Source of the DNA: Clostridium rectalis
GTDB lineage: Bacteria; Bacillota; Clostridia; Clostridiales; Clostridiaceae
NCBI RefSeq assembly: GCF_900626095.1
Contig: NZ_UYZZ01000006.1
Location: 124,001 to 188,000, forward strand
Reading direction: 5' to 3'
DNA: 64,000 nucleotides
Positions 28,306 to 37,424 of this stretch are shown here, in pieces. Made by a program: the position numbers and the translations under genes. The notes below the pieces were generated by a model. The model saw only the letters and a list, made by a program, of their open reading frames with translations. It did no database searches and was not told the DNA's origin. Each line of letters opens with the position of its first letter. The first letter of the stretch is position 1.

Positions 28306-29493
28306 ATGAAAATTTTATTAACTAGTGATACATATTTACCATCTATAAATGGAGTTGTTACATCTGTAAATACTTTATATAAAGAACTTAAAAAAAGAGG
28401 TAACGATGTAAGGATATTAACTTTATCACCTAATGGAAAGGAATATGTTAATGGAGATATTTATTATATAAAATCTTTTAATGTAAAATTATATCCAGGA
28501 GTGAAAGGTAGTTTTTCCTTTAATAGTAAATGTTTTAAAAAGTTATTATTGTGGAGCCCTGAAGTGGTTCATTCTCATACGGAGTTTATCACTATGCACT
28601 ATGCAAATAAAATAGGAAGGTTATTAAAAATACCTCATGTTCATACTTACCATACTATGTATGAAGATTACGTAGAGTATATCTGCAAAAAGATAAGAAT
28701 AAGTAAAAGGACCGTAGGTTTTTTATCAAAATGGGCAGTTAGGTATGTTGATAGAATAATAGTACCAACTAAAAAAGTGCAAAATGTTTTAAAAAGTTAC
28801 GGTATAAAACAACCTATAAGTATAATACCAACAGGAATAGATTTGAAAAAATTCAATATAGAATTTAATGAGTATGAAAAAGAGCTATTGAAAAAAAAGT
28901 TAGGAATAACAAAAGATGAAAAGGTATTATTATATTTAGGAAGAATAGGTAAAGAAAAAAATATAGAAGAAATTATTAAAAATTTTAGTATGTGTACTAT
29001 AGGAAAAAAGCTAATTATAGTTGGTGATGGACCTTATATAAATAATTTAATAAAACAAGTAGAAAGTTTTTCTTTGGAAGATAAGGTTGTCTTTACTGGG
29101 ATGGTTAGTCCTGATGAAGTGGTTAAATTTTATAAGATAAGCCATGTGTTTTTAACTGCATCTATTACTGAAACTCAAGGACTTACTTATGTAGAGGCTT
29201 TAGCAAGTGGTGTGCCTATAATATGCAGAAAAGATGAAGCAAATGAAGATTTAATTAAGGATAATTTTAATGGATTTAAGTACTATAACAAAGAAGGGTT
29301 TAAAAGTGCGTTAAGTGAAGTTTTAAATAATAATGATTCATTTAAAGAAAATGCAAATAAAAGTGTATATAATTATTCAAAAAATATATATGCAGAAAAA
29401 GTAACAGCGATATACTATTCATTAACACATTATAAAGATATATATGGTTTTATTAATAATAAAAAGGAAAATTTAAAAAACACCTGTGTATAA
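28306..29493 (+). CDS. GT4-family glycosyltransferase (diacylglycerol glucosyltransferase-like)
   Basis: About 395 residues with a GT-B fold. The N-terminus MKILLTSDTYLPSINGVVTS, the HSHTEFITMHYA and VHTYHTMYEDYVEYI parts, the donor-domain LYLGRIGKEKNIEE and the EX7E pair (E289 and E297, in ETQGLTYVE) are typical of GT4 enzymes that glucosylate diacylglycerol or related lipids. I chose ATG 28306, ten bases after GGGGGA; a TTG at 28288 overlaps the ribosome site. Glycolipid synthesis for membrane or lipoteichoic acid anchor is a family-based guess. An alpha/beta hydrolase gene follows 30 bases later. Confidence 0.87.
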   Translation: MKILLTSDTYLPSINGVVTSVNTLYKELKKRGNDVRILTLSPNGKEYVNGDIYYIKSFNVKLYPGVKGSFSFNSKCFKKLLLWSPEVVHSHTEFITMHYANKIGRLLKIPHVHTYHTMYEDYVEYICKKIRISKRTVGFLSKWAVRYVDRIIVPTKKVQNVLKSYGIKQPISIIPTGIDLKKFNIEFNEYEKELLKKKLGITKDEKVLLYLGRIGKEKNIEEIIKNFSMCTIGKKLIIVGDGPYINNLIKQVESFSLEDKVVFTGMVSPDEVVKFYKISHVFLTASITETQGLTYVEALASGVPIICRKDEANEDLIKDNFNGFKYYNKEGFKSALSEVLNNNDSFKENANKSVYNYSKNIYAEKVTAIYYSLTHYKDIYGFINNKKENLKNTCV

Positions 29494-29523
29494 AATTATG
29501 AAATTATGGGTAGGTAGTATTAT

Positions 29524-30426
29524 ATGGAATATATAGTTGTATTTTTTATAATTTTCATTATTCTTCTAGAATTTTTTTCTATATATATTGTAAAAAAGTT
29601 TAGTTATCCTAAAGTAAGAAACATAAAAAATTTACCCACAGATTATGGTATGAGCATATATGAAGAAGTTGTGTTTAAAAGCTATGGGGATGATTTAAAA
29701 CTTACTGGCTATTTAATTAAGAAGGTTAATAGTAAAAAAAGTATTATAATTTGTCATGGATACGGAGATAATAAATTTATTGTAGGTGGGAAAGGATGTA
29801 AACAAAAGGTAGATAATTTAAAATTAGCAAAATTATTTTTACAACAAGATTACAATGTTTTATTATTTGATTTTAGAGGACATGGTGATAGTTATAAAAA
29901 TGCTGCTGTAACAATAGGATATAATGAGCAAAGAGATCTTTTGGGGGCAATAGAGTTCATACAATCTTTGAAACTAAATGAAAAGATTGGGATTATAGGA
30001 TTTTCTATGGGAGCTGGCACAGCATTAAGTATATTAGATAAAGTGGGGAACATTGACTTTGTTATTGCAGACTCGCCTTTTAGTGATTTGAAAGATTATT
30101 TAATGAATAACATTAAAATTTGGACTGGATTACCTAAAATCCCTTTTGCGCCATTAATAGTTTTAAATTTTAAATTATTATATAAAGTTAAGTTTTATAA
30201 AGTTAGTCCCATAAGTAGTGTGAGAACATCAAAAGTACCTATTTTATTAATCCATGGCAAAAAGGACATTACCATACCATATAAGGAAAGTGTAAAATTA
30301 AAGAGAAATTGTAAATCAAGTAAGAGCAAGTTGGTATTATTTCAAAATTCAGCTCATATAGGTTCATTTTATTTGTATCATATAGAGTATGAAAAGGTTA
30401 TAAAGGATTTTTTGAAAGAAATATAG
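29524..30426 (+). CDS. Membrane-anchored alpha/beta hydrolase
   Basis: 300 residues. An N-terminal hydrophobic helix (about residues 2-25) is followed by an alpha/beta hydrolase fold. The oxyanion region is IICHGYGDNK, the nucleophile elbow is GFSMGAG with Ser161, the acid is Asp248 in HGKKDITIPY and the base is His278 in SAHIG. The triad is complete. The family includes YfhR/BD-FAE-like esterases and peptidase S9-like proteins; the substrate cannot be told. It is probably co-transcribed with the glycosyltransferase upstream, which hints at lipid or glycolipid metabolism. Confidence 0.85.
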   Translation: MEYIVVFFIIFIILLEFFSIYIVKKFSYPKVRNIKNLPTDYGMSIYEEVVFKSYGDDLKLTGYLIKKVNSKKSIIICHGYGDNKFIVGGKGCKQKVDNLKLAKLFLQQDYNVLLFDFRGHGDSYKNAAVTIGYNEQRDLLGAIEFIQSLKLNEKIGIIGFSMGAGTALSILDKVGNIDFVIADSPFSDLKDYLMNNIKIWTGLPKIPFAPLIVLNFKLLYKVKFYKVSPISSVRTSKVPILLIHGKKDITIPYKESVKLKRNCKSSKSKLVLFQNSAHIGSFYLYHIEYEKVIKDFLKEI

Positions 30427-30467
30427 GACAATTATAAAGGGATTATAGAATATATGTGAAAAATTAA

Positions 30468-30496
30468 TTGAAAAATAATGAATTATGTAATATAAT
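30468..30496 (+). promoter_or_regulatory. Strong promoter before the symporter leader
   Basis: TTGAAA (30468-30473), exactly 17 bases, then a perfect TATAAT (30491-30496). It lies upstream of the hairpin at 30539-30560, so transcripts would start near 30503 and meet that terminator before the symporter gene. Confidence 0.75.
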
Positions 30497-30538
30497 GAAA
30501 AATAATTATATTTAGCGGATATAAGATTAAAATAAAAA

Positions 30539-30570
30539 AGCTTTACTATATAGTAAAGCTATTTTTTATT
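30539..30570 (+). terminator. Attenuator-like terminator in the symporter leader
   Basis: A perfect palindrome AGCTTTACTAT/ATAGTAAAGCT (30539-30560) followed by ATTTTTTATT. It lies 17 bases before the ribosome site of the symporter gene and 36-40 bases after the probable transcription start. It may also serve the hydrolase transcript upstream. Confidence 0.75.
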
Positions 30571-30586
30571 AAAGGGGGGTTAGTTA

Positions 30587-31954
30587 ATGGAAGAATTAAG
30601 TAATATCATAAGTAAAATAGACAATTTTTTATGGAACTGGCCGTTGCTTATTTTATTATTGGGTACACATATATTTTTAACCATTAGGTTAAAATTTATT
30701 CAAAGATATATAGGAAAAGCTATAAAACTTTCAGTAACTAAAGATGAGGATGCTAAAGGTGATGTAAGTCAATTTAGTGCATTGACTACGGCATTAGCGG
30801 GAACTATTGGTACAGGAAATATAGTTGGAGTTGCTACTGCTATATCTTTGGGAGGTCCAGGAGCTGTGTTTTGGACTTGGCTTACAGGAGTTTTTGGTAT
30901 TTCTACTAAGTATGCGGAAAGTTTATTAGCTACTAAATATAGAGTAAAAACTAAAGATGGAACTATGGCTGGAGGGCCAATGTACGTATTAGAAAATGGA
31001 CTTAATAAGAAATGGTTAGGAGTTTTATTCGCCGCATTTACTAGCATAGCTGCTATCGGTACGGGCGGTATGGTGCAATCTAATGCAATATCAACTATGG
31101 TAAATGATACATTTAAAATTCCTACACAAGTAATAGGTATAATTATTGCTATTCTTACTGCTGTAGTTATTTTGGGAGGAATAAAGAGTATTTCAAAGGT
31201 TTGTCAAGTATTTGTACCATTTATGGCAGGCTTTTATATTATAGGATGTATTATAATTCTTGTAATAGGGTATAAACAAATTCCTAATTCCTTACATACT
31301 ATAATTACATCGGCTTTTACAGGACAAGCAGCTGTAGGTGGATTTGCAGGTTCAAGTGTTATTATGGCTATGAGATATGGAGTTTCAAGAGGATTGTTTT
31401 CTAATGAATCCGGTTTAGGTAGTGCACCAATAGTATCAGCTGCTGCTCAAACTAGAAATCCTGTAAGACAAGCATTAGTAGCGTGCACAGGTACATTTTG
31501 GGATACAGTTGTAGTTTGTGCTATGACTGGATTAGTATTAACAAATACAGGTGTGTGGAATAAAGGACTTCAAGGAGGTCAATTGACTAAAGAAGCATTT
31601 TCATCCATACCTGTAATAGGGTCTACAGTTTTAACTATAGGACTTATGGCTTTTGCATTTTCAACTATATTAGGATGGTCTTATTATGGAGAAAAGTCTA
31701 TTGAATATCTTTTTGGAAAGAAAGCAATTTTGCCTTACAAAATTGTATGGATAATAATGGTTTATATTGGTGCTATTTTTTCATTAGATTTTGTATGGAA
31801 TTTTGCAGATTTAGCTAATGGTCTAATGGCTATACCTAATTTGATATCATTGATTGCTTTAAGTGGTGTTATAGTAAAAGAGACTAAAAAATACTTATGG
31901 GAAAATAATTTAGATCAGGTTGCTATAGAAGAAGATAAGGTGGCAAATTTATAA
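30587..31954 (+). CDS. Alanine/glycine:cation symporter (AGCS family)
   Basis: 455 residues, about 10-11 membrane helices. AGCS proteins take up alanine or glycine with Na+ or H+. Marks: GTHIFLTIRLKFIQ at the N-terminus, the conserved ALAGTIGTGNIVGVATA segment, GGPGAVFWTWLTG, AGGPMYVLENGL and the SRGLFSNESGLGSAPI region. AAGGGGGG before the ATG is a very strong ribosome site. A promoter and terminator in the leader suggest control by attenuation. It forms its own unit, ended by the hairpin at 31959-31995. Confidence 0.94.
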   Translation: MEELSNIISKIDNFLWNWPLLILLLGTHIFLTIRLKFIQRYIGKAIKLSVTKDEDAKGDVSQFSALTTALAGTIGTGNIVGVATAISLGGPGAVFWTWLTGVFGISTKYAESLLATKYRVKTKDGTMAGGPMYVLENGLNKKWLGVLFAAFTSIAAIGTGGMVQSNAISTMVNDTFKIPTQVIGIIIAILTAVVILGGIKSISKVCQVFVPFMAGFYIIGCIIILVIGYKQIPNSLHTIITSAFTGQAAVGGFAGSSVIMAMRYGVSRGLFSNESGLGSAPIVSAAAQTRNPVRQALVACTGTFWDTVVVCAMTGLVLTNTGVWNKGLQGGQLTKEAFSSIPVIGSTVLTIGLMAFAFSTILGWSYYGEKSIEYLFGKKAILPYKIVWIIMVYIGAIFSLDFVWNFADLANGLMAIPNLISLIALSGVIVKETKKYLWENNLDQVAIEEDKVANL

Positions 31955-31958
31955 TAAA

Positions 31959-31995
31959 AACGGCTGCATAATTTTAATAGGGTTATGCAGCCGTT
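31959..31995 (+). terminator. Hairpin after the symporter gene
   Basis: A perfect 13-bp GC-containing stem (31959-31971 with 31983-31995), loop 11 nt, five bases after the stop. The T-run (GAATTAATTTTT) is not immediate. Confidence 0.75.
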
Positions 31996-32182
31996 GAATT
32001 AATTTTTAGTATGTTTTAAAAAGGGTAATATTATATTATAATATAGTTGTATGAATTTTAGCAAAAATAAAATATGTTTCTTTAATAAAAATATATTTTA
32101 TATCTATTGTTAATAATATCTTAAAGGGTAGAATTATTTAATATAATTATATTAATATTTAGAAACAAAATGGAGGAGACGA

Positions 32183-34069
32183 ATGTTCAAGGATAATAAA
32201 AAACCTGAGGATAATAATAAGTTTAACAAAAACAAATTTAAGTACATGATATATTATGCAATTGCTGTAATTCTTGTTGTATATTTAATAAATGATTATA
32301 TTGTTAATACAGGAAGCAAACAAATAAAATACACTAACTTTATCAATATGGTGTCTCAAAAGCAAGTAAAAGAAGTAAAGTTTACAAAGGATAAAATAAT
32401 TATTTATCCAAACAAGGATACTGAATATGGAGATAAAATACTTTATACAGGAAGGTTAGAAGAAGATAAGGAAGTATTAGATAGATTAAATAAATCTAAT
32501 GTTGCTTATGATCAGGTTATACCAAAACAGGATGGACCTATTAGAAGTTTTATTTTTAATGGATTATTACCATTTTTATTGCTTATGATGATAGGGAGAT
32601 TTTTCTTTGGGAGAATAGATAAAAAACTTGGTAGTGGAGTTATGTCTTTTGGGAAAAATACCGCTAAAATTTATGCGGAAAACGAGACCGGTGTTACTTT
32701 TAAAGATGTAGCAGGGCAGGAAGAAGCGAAGGAGTCCTTAGTTGAGATAGTGGATTTTCTTCATAATCCTCAAAAGTATTCACAAATTGGTGCAAAATTA
32801 CCTAAAGGAGCGTTATTAGTAGGTCCTCCAGGTACAGGAAAAACTTTACTTGCTAAAGCTGTTGCTGGAGAAGCAAAGGTCCCATTTTTCTCCTTATCTG
32901 GTTCTAGTTTTGTAGAGATGTTTGTAGGTATGGGTGCCGCAAGAGTTAGGGACTTATTTAAACAAGCTCAGGAAAAAGCTCCATGTATAATATTTATAGA
33001 CGAGATTGATGCTATAGGAAAGAGTAGGGAAGGAAATATATCAGGTAATGATGAAAGGGAACAGACTCTCAACCAATTGTTAGCAGAAATGGATGGGTTT
33101 GATTCTTCTAAAGGAGTTGTTATACTAGCAGCTACTAATCGACCAGAAATTTTGGATAAAGCATTACTTAGACCAGGTAGATTTGACAGAAGGGTTATAG
33201 TAGATAGACCAGATTTAAAAGGAAGAGAAGAAATACTTAAAGTTCATTCAAAGGGAGTTAAAATTTCAGATACTGTAGATTTAAATTCTATAGCTAAATC
33301 AACACCTGGTGCAGTAGGTGCAGATCTTGCAAACATAATTAATGAGGGTGCATTAAGAGCAGTCAAAAATAATAGAGAGGAAGTTATTCAAGAAGATTTG
33401 GAAGAGGCAGTGGAAATAATAATAGCAGGAAAAGAGAAAAAGGATAGAATACTATCAGGTAAGGAAAAGAGGGCTGTTGCCTTTCATGAAGTAGGTCACG
33501 CATTAGTAGCAGCACTTTTAACTCATACAGATCCAGTACATAAAATAACTATAGTACCAAGAACTATGGGTGCACTAGGATATACTATGCAACTTCCAAC
33601 AGAGGAAAAATATTTAACTACTAAAGAGGAAATGTTTGATCAAATTTGTGTTATGCTTGGAGGAAGAGCGGCAGAAGAGGTAGAATTTAAAAGTATATCA
33701 ACTGGAGCTTCAAATGATATAGAAAAAGCAACTGAGACTGCTAGAAGCATGGTAACTATATATGGAATGACAGATAGATTTGATATGATGGGTCTAGAAT
33801 CAATGTCAAATAGGTATCTTGATGGAAGGCGTGCTACAAATTGTAGTGAACAAACAGTAGCTGAAATAGATGAGGAAACTTTAAAGATAATAAAGGCTGC
33901 TCATAAAAAATCCATACAGGTTTTGGAAGAAAATAAAGATTTATTAACTAAGATAGCAGTAAGATTATTAGAGAAAGAAACTATTATGGGGGAAGAATTT
34001 ATGTCCCTTGTAAAAGGTGAGGAAAATGATTCAATGGAGTCTATAGAGGAATTTGACACAAATAAATAA
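32183..34069 (+). CDS. ftsH: ATP-dependent zinc metalloprotease FtsH
   Basis: 628 residues. FtsH is a membrane AAA+ protease that removes misassembled membrane proteins and regulators. Two membrane segments (about 22-42 and 118-140) flank a small extracellular part. The AAA module has Walker A GPPGTGKT at 214-221, Walker B IIFIDEID near 270 and the second region of homology [20 protein letters not shown]. The zinc site is HEVGH at residues 435-439, with V where most FtsH proteins have A; all metal and catalytic residues remain. The ribosome site is GGAGGAG. It may be a second FtsH of the genome, since this sequence is not next to tilS-hpt as the main copy usually is. Confidence 0.93.
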   Translation: MFKDNKKPEDNNKFNKNKFKYMIYYAIAVILVVYLINDYIVNTGSKQIKYTNFINMVSQKQVKEVKFTKDKIIIYPNKDTEYGDKILYTGRLEEDKEVLDRLNKSNVAYDQVIPKQDGPIRSFIFNGLLPFLLLMMIGRFFFGRIDKKLGSGVMSFGKNTAKIYAENETGVTFKDVAGQEEAKESLVEIVDFLHNPQKYSQIGAKLPKGALLVGPPGTGKTLLAKAVAGEAKVPFFSLSGSSFVEMFVGMGAARVRDLFKQAQEKAPCIIFIDEIDAIGKSREGNISGNDEREQTLNQLLAEMDGFDSSKGVVILAATNRPEILDKALLRPGRFDRRVIVDRPDLKGREEILKVHSKGVKISDTVDLNSIAKSTPGAVGADLANIINEGALRAVKNNREEVIQEDLEEAVEIIIAGKEKKDRILSGKEKRAVAFHEVGHALVAALLTHTDPVHKITIVPRTMGALGYTMQLPTEEKYLTTKEEMFDQICVMLGGRAAEEVEFKSISTGASNDIEKATETARSMVTIYGMTDRFDMMGLESMSNRYLDGRRATNCSEQTVAEIDEETLKIIKAAHKKSIQVLEENKDLLTKIAVRLLEKETIMGEEFMSLVKGEENDSMESIEEFDTNK

Positions 34070-34088
34070 TTTAGGCTGGTGAAAAAGT

Positions 34089-36218
34089 ATGTATAATTCT
34101 GAATTAGAAAAAGATATACAGAGGGAAATTCAGGTAAATTTAGAGAAAGAAAAATTAGATAGTACCATATCTATTATAAATAAAGAAATAACTAGTTATT
34201 TAGAAAAGAGAAGACAAATATCTGATTATATAATGGATTATAGAAAAAAAGTCTTAGATGAGTATGAGGATGATGAAGATAAGGTAACAGAATATTTTGA
34301 TCACGAAAGATTTGTTATAGAAGAGCAGTTTAGACACATTGATAAAAAATTAAAGGAACTTACTATATTATCTACATCACCTTATTTCGGTAAGGTAGAT
34401 TTTACCGAAGAGGATATGAATGAATTATATAGTATTTATATTGGAAGATTTGGTATTACTCTAGATGATACATATGAGCCATTAGTAATAGATTGGAGGG
34501 CCCCTGTTGCATCTTTATTTTACACTGGGAAGTTAGGAGATAATAGTTATAAGTCTCCAGTTGGAGAGATAAAAACTGATATATTAAATAAAAGACAATT
34601 TATAATCAAAAAAAGTAAACTTTTGGGAATGTTTGACTCTGCTATAGATGTTAAGGATGAAATACTACAAATGGTTTTAAGTAGCAATTCTTCTGATAAA
34701 TTAAAGGATATAGTAATGACAATTCAGAGTGAACAGGATAATTTGATAAGGCAATCTAGAAATAAAACTATAGTAGTTGATGGAGTTGCAGGTAGTGGAA
34801 AGACTACTATTGCATTACATAGAATAGCTTATTTATTATATAACTATAGAAAAGTATTAGGGGATAAAGTACTTATTTTAGGTCCTAATAATATATTCAT
34901 TGAGTATATTTCATCAGTGCTACCAAGTTTAGGTGAAGTGGGTGTAAAACAATCAACTTTTAGAGAATTTGCTTTGGATTTAATAGATTTAGATTGTATT
35001 ATGAATTTTAAAGAATATATGGAAAGCATTATTAATGGAGAGGAAGATTTTATAGAAAATGTATTAAAAAAGACCTCTATAGAGTTTATTGGGGAATTAG
35101 ATAACCTTATAAGAAATTTAGAGTATAGCTATTTTAATATAAGAGATGTAAAGTTTTTAGATGAAACAATAGTAGAATCTAAAGAGATAGATAAGATGTT
35201 TGGTGAATATTTTAAACAGATGCCTTTATTTAGAAGAAGCAAAAAAATAAAAAGAATATTATACTCTAAAATAAAGGATTATAGGGATAAAATAGTAAGA
35301 AGAATACAAAAAGAGTATAGGGATAAATTAGATAGACTCTCTAAAGAAGAAGTGAATTTATATGGAAATGATTTAGAGTTTAAAAGGAAGTTGGAAATAA
35401 GAAGTGTTATTAAAGAAATAATGAAGACTAAGCAAAAATTAACATGGATCGACAATCCAGATATTTTAGAAATATATAATAAATTTAATAATAACAATAC
35501 CTTAATATATGATGACTTAGCGCCAATATTATATTTGAAAATAAAATTAGAAGGAATAACTAGTAAAGATGAGATAAAACATATTGTAATAGATGAGGCT
35601 CAGGATTATAGTATGCTTCAGTTTATGGTTATAAAAGAAATAACTAAGTGTCAACACTATACTATTGTTGGAGACAGCAATCAAAGGATTATCCCTACAA
35701 AAGAAAACATATCGATGGAAGAATTAAATACCTATATAGAGTTTAAGGATATAGAATATTTTAAGCTTCTTAAGAGTTATAGATCTACACAAGAAATTAT
35801 GAATTATGCCAATAGGTATATTAATAGCAATGATATAGTACCATTAGTTAGAAGCGGTAAAGAGGTAGTTCAGGAGAATATAAGCTCTAAAAAGGAGTTA
35901 GAAGATAGGTTAGTTTGTATACTTAAGGATTTAAAAAACAAAGAATACGAAAATATTGCTGTAATATGTAAAGATGCAAAACAAACTAATTATATAGGGA
36001 AAATTTTAAAGAAAAGTATGTATATAAAAATAATTGATAAAGAAGAAAATTTGTATACATCAGGTGAATTAGTAATCCCATCATATCTTGCTAAAGGATT
36101 AGAATTTGATGCTGTAATAGTATTAGATGAGGGGTATAATAGGGTAAATTATGAAAAAATGATGTATGTTATGTCAACAAGAGCATTACATGAATTATAC
36201 GTATTAAAAACAAAATAA
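34089..36218 (+). CDS. HelD-like UvrD/Rep-family helicase
   Basis: 709 residues. A charged helical N-terminus (about 1-130), then a DWRAPVASLFYTG motif typical of HelD proteins, Walker A VAGSGKTTIALHRIAYLL near residue 236, a long helical insert, motif II VIDEAQDYSML near 501 and the C-terminal helicase motifs (VGDSNQRI, LLKSYRST, AKGLEFDAVIV). HelD of Gram-positives binds RNA polymerase and helps release and recycle it, rather than acting as a classical DNA helicase. It starts 19 bases after ftsH, so the two are probably co-transcribed. Family assignment is good; the precise role is inferred. Confidence 0.88.
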   Translation: MYNSELEKDIQREIQVNLEKEKLDSTISIINKEITSYLEKRRQISDYIMDYRKKVLDEYEDDEDKVTEYFDHERFVIEEQFRHIDKKLKELTILSTSPYFGKVDFTEEDMNELYSIYIGRFGITLDDTYEPLVIDWRAPVASLFYTGKLGDNSYKSPVGEIKTDILNKRQFIIKKSKLLGMFDSAIDVKDEILQMVLSSNSSDKLKDIVMTIQSEQDNLIRQSRNKTIVVDGVAGSGKTTIALHRIAYLLYNYRKVLGDKVLILGPNNIFIEYISSVLPSLGEVGVKQSTFREFALDLIDLDCIMNFKEYMESIINGEEDFIENVLKKTSIEFIGELDNLIRNLEYSYFNIRDVKFLDETIVESKEIDKMFGEYFKQMPLFRRSKKIKRILYSKIKDYRDKIVRRIQKEYRDKLDRLSKEEVNLYGNDLEFKRKLEIRSVIKEIMKTKQKLTWIDNPDILEIYNKFNNNNTLIYDDLAPILYLKIKLEGITSKDEIKHIVIDEAQDYSMLQFMVIKEITKCQHYTIVGDSNQRIIPTKENISMEELNTYIEFKDIEYFKLLKSYRSTQEIMNYANRYINSNDIVPLVRSGKEVVQENISSKKELEDRLVCILKDLKNKEYENIAVICKDAKQTNYIGKILKKSMYIKIIDKEENLYTSGELVIPSYLAKGLEFDAVIVLDEGYNRVNYEKMMYVMSTRALHELYVLKTK

Positions 36219-36261
36219 AAATTGTCTCAAAGTATAATATACTTTGAGACAATTTTTATTT
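36217..36261. terminator. Bidirectional terminator between helD and the minus-strand ATPase gene
   Basis: A perfect 20-bp inverted repeat (36217-36236 with 36238-36257), with A-run and T-run on opposite sides. It serves both convergent genes. Confidence 0.92.
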
Positions 36262-36265
36262 TCCA

Positions 36266-37351
36266 TCACTTTTTTTCACAGGATAGAAGATTTGATATAA
36301 GGTTTTCTGAAAGCATATCCACCTTTTGGAAATCTATATTTGAGACATAATATTTTTCAAGTTCATCATGAAGTTTTTTACAATTATTAAGGTGTTTTAT
36401 AGCTTCATCTACTAAACTATTAAAAGTTTCTGTATTTTTTTCTATAGAATCTTTTTTGGTAGCAAGATACCTTTTATCCATTATATTACTCATATAAACT
36501 TGAGTTCCATGGAAGGTACGATTATTTATTTCATTTGATGTTAAAACTGCAGTATCTAAATCCGGAATAATTATATGCTCTAATCTATCAGGAATAAACG
36601 GATCATGATATATTTGCACGTCATAGCCGCTATTTATAGCCTCATTTTTTATTGTGTTTAAAATATTAGTCTTGCCAGTACCAGCACCACCATTTAAGGT
36701 ATATATATTTTTACATTTAACATATAATGTATCTATATAAGAAATTATACCATTTGGGGTAAAAGCAGTAGCAAAAAGATGTCTTTCATTTCCAGAACCT
36801 ATTCGTGGATTCTTAAATATACTTTTGATGAGAGATTGTTTTATTGTATTTAATTTAATTATATCTAGTGAATTATGATTATAGTAAGACAAATTCTCGT
36901 GTAATGATTTAGCACTTGCTAAGTAAGAGTAAGCTTCTTTAAATGAATCACTAATATCAGAGGAAATCTTAATTATTTCTTCTTTATAATTAGATAAATT
37001 TTTTTCATCTAAACATTCTCCTAAATTTAAAATGCCATCCATTGCTCCTGGGACTTTAGGATCATTTATATGAGGTGCAGTTCCATCAATTAGAGCAAAA
37101 TTTAATCCTTTAATTACCACTCCATCTAAGGATTCATTATCAGATGAACAATGAAAAAATTCGATTTCATAGCCCTTATCATTAAATATAGATCCTATTT
37201 TTTTCATAAGAGATGATTTTCCTGTTCCAGGACCACCTTTTATATAAATAACTTTTTTAGCATTTTCGTTAGGTAATATATATTGAAAAAATGAATAAAA
37301 TCCTTGCGAAGTATTGCTACCTGGAAAGATATGATATATGTTTTTACTCAT
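36266..37351 (-). CDS. Tandem P-loop ATPase, PRK06851-type protein of unknown function
   Basis: 361 residues with two nucleotide-binding loops: IKGGPGTGKSSLMKKIG near residue 38 and NGGAGTGKTNILNTIK near residue 221. The segments after each loop look alike (IEFFHCSSDNESLDGVVI versus VQIYHDPFIPDRLEHIII), so the protein is an internal duplication of a kinase-like NTPase unit. The N-terminus YHIFPGSNTSQGFYSFF is conserved in a family found mainly in spore-forming Firmicutes. No enzymatic activity is known to me. GGAG precedes the start by about 11 bases. It reads opposite to helD and in the same direction as the CDF gene, 73 bases away. Confidence 0.8.
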   Translation of the reverse strand: MSKNIYHIFPGSNTSQGFYSFFQYILPNENAKKVIYIKGGPGTGKSSLMKKIGSIFNDKGYEIEFFHCSSDNESLDGVVIKGLNFALIDGTAPHINDPKVPGAMDGILNLGECLDEKNLSNYKEEIIKISSDISDSFKEAYSYLASAKSLHENLSYYNHNSLDIIKLNTIKQSLIKSIFKNPRIGSGNERHLFATAFTPNGIISYIDTLYVKCKNIYTLNGGAGTGKTNILNTIKNEAINSGYDVQIYHDPFIPDRLEHIIIPDLDTAVLTSNEINNRTFHGTQVYMSNIMDKRYLATKKDSIEKNTETFNSLVDEAIKHLNNCKKLHDELEKYYVSNIDFQKVDMLSENLISNLLSCEKK

Positions 37352-37424
37352 AAAAATTCACACTCCATAATAATATAAAATCAATATATAATATGCTAGA
37401 GTGTGATGAATGTGTTAATTATAT

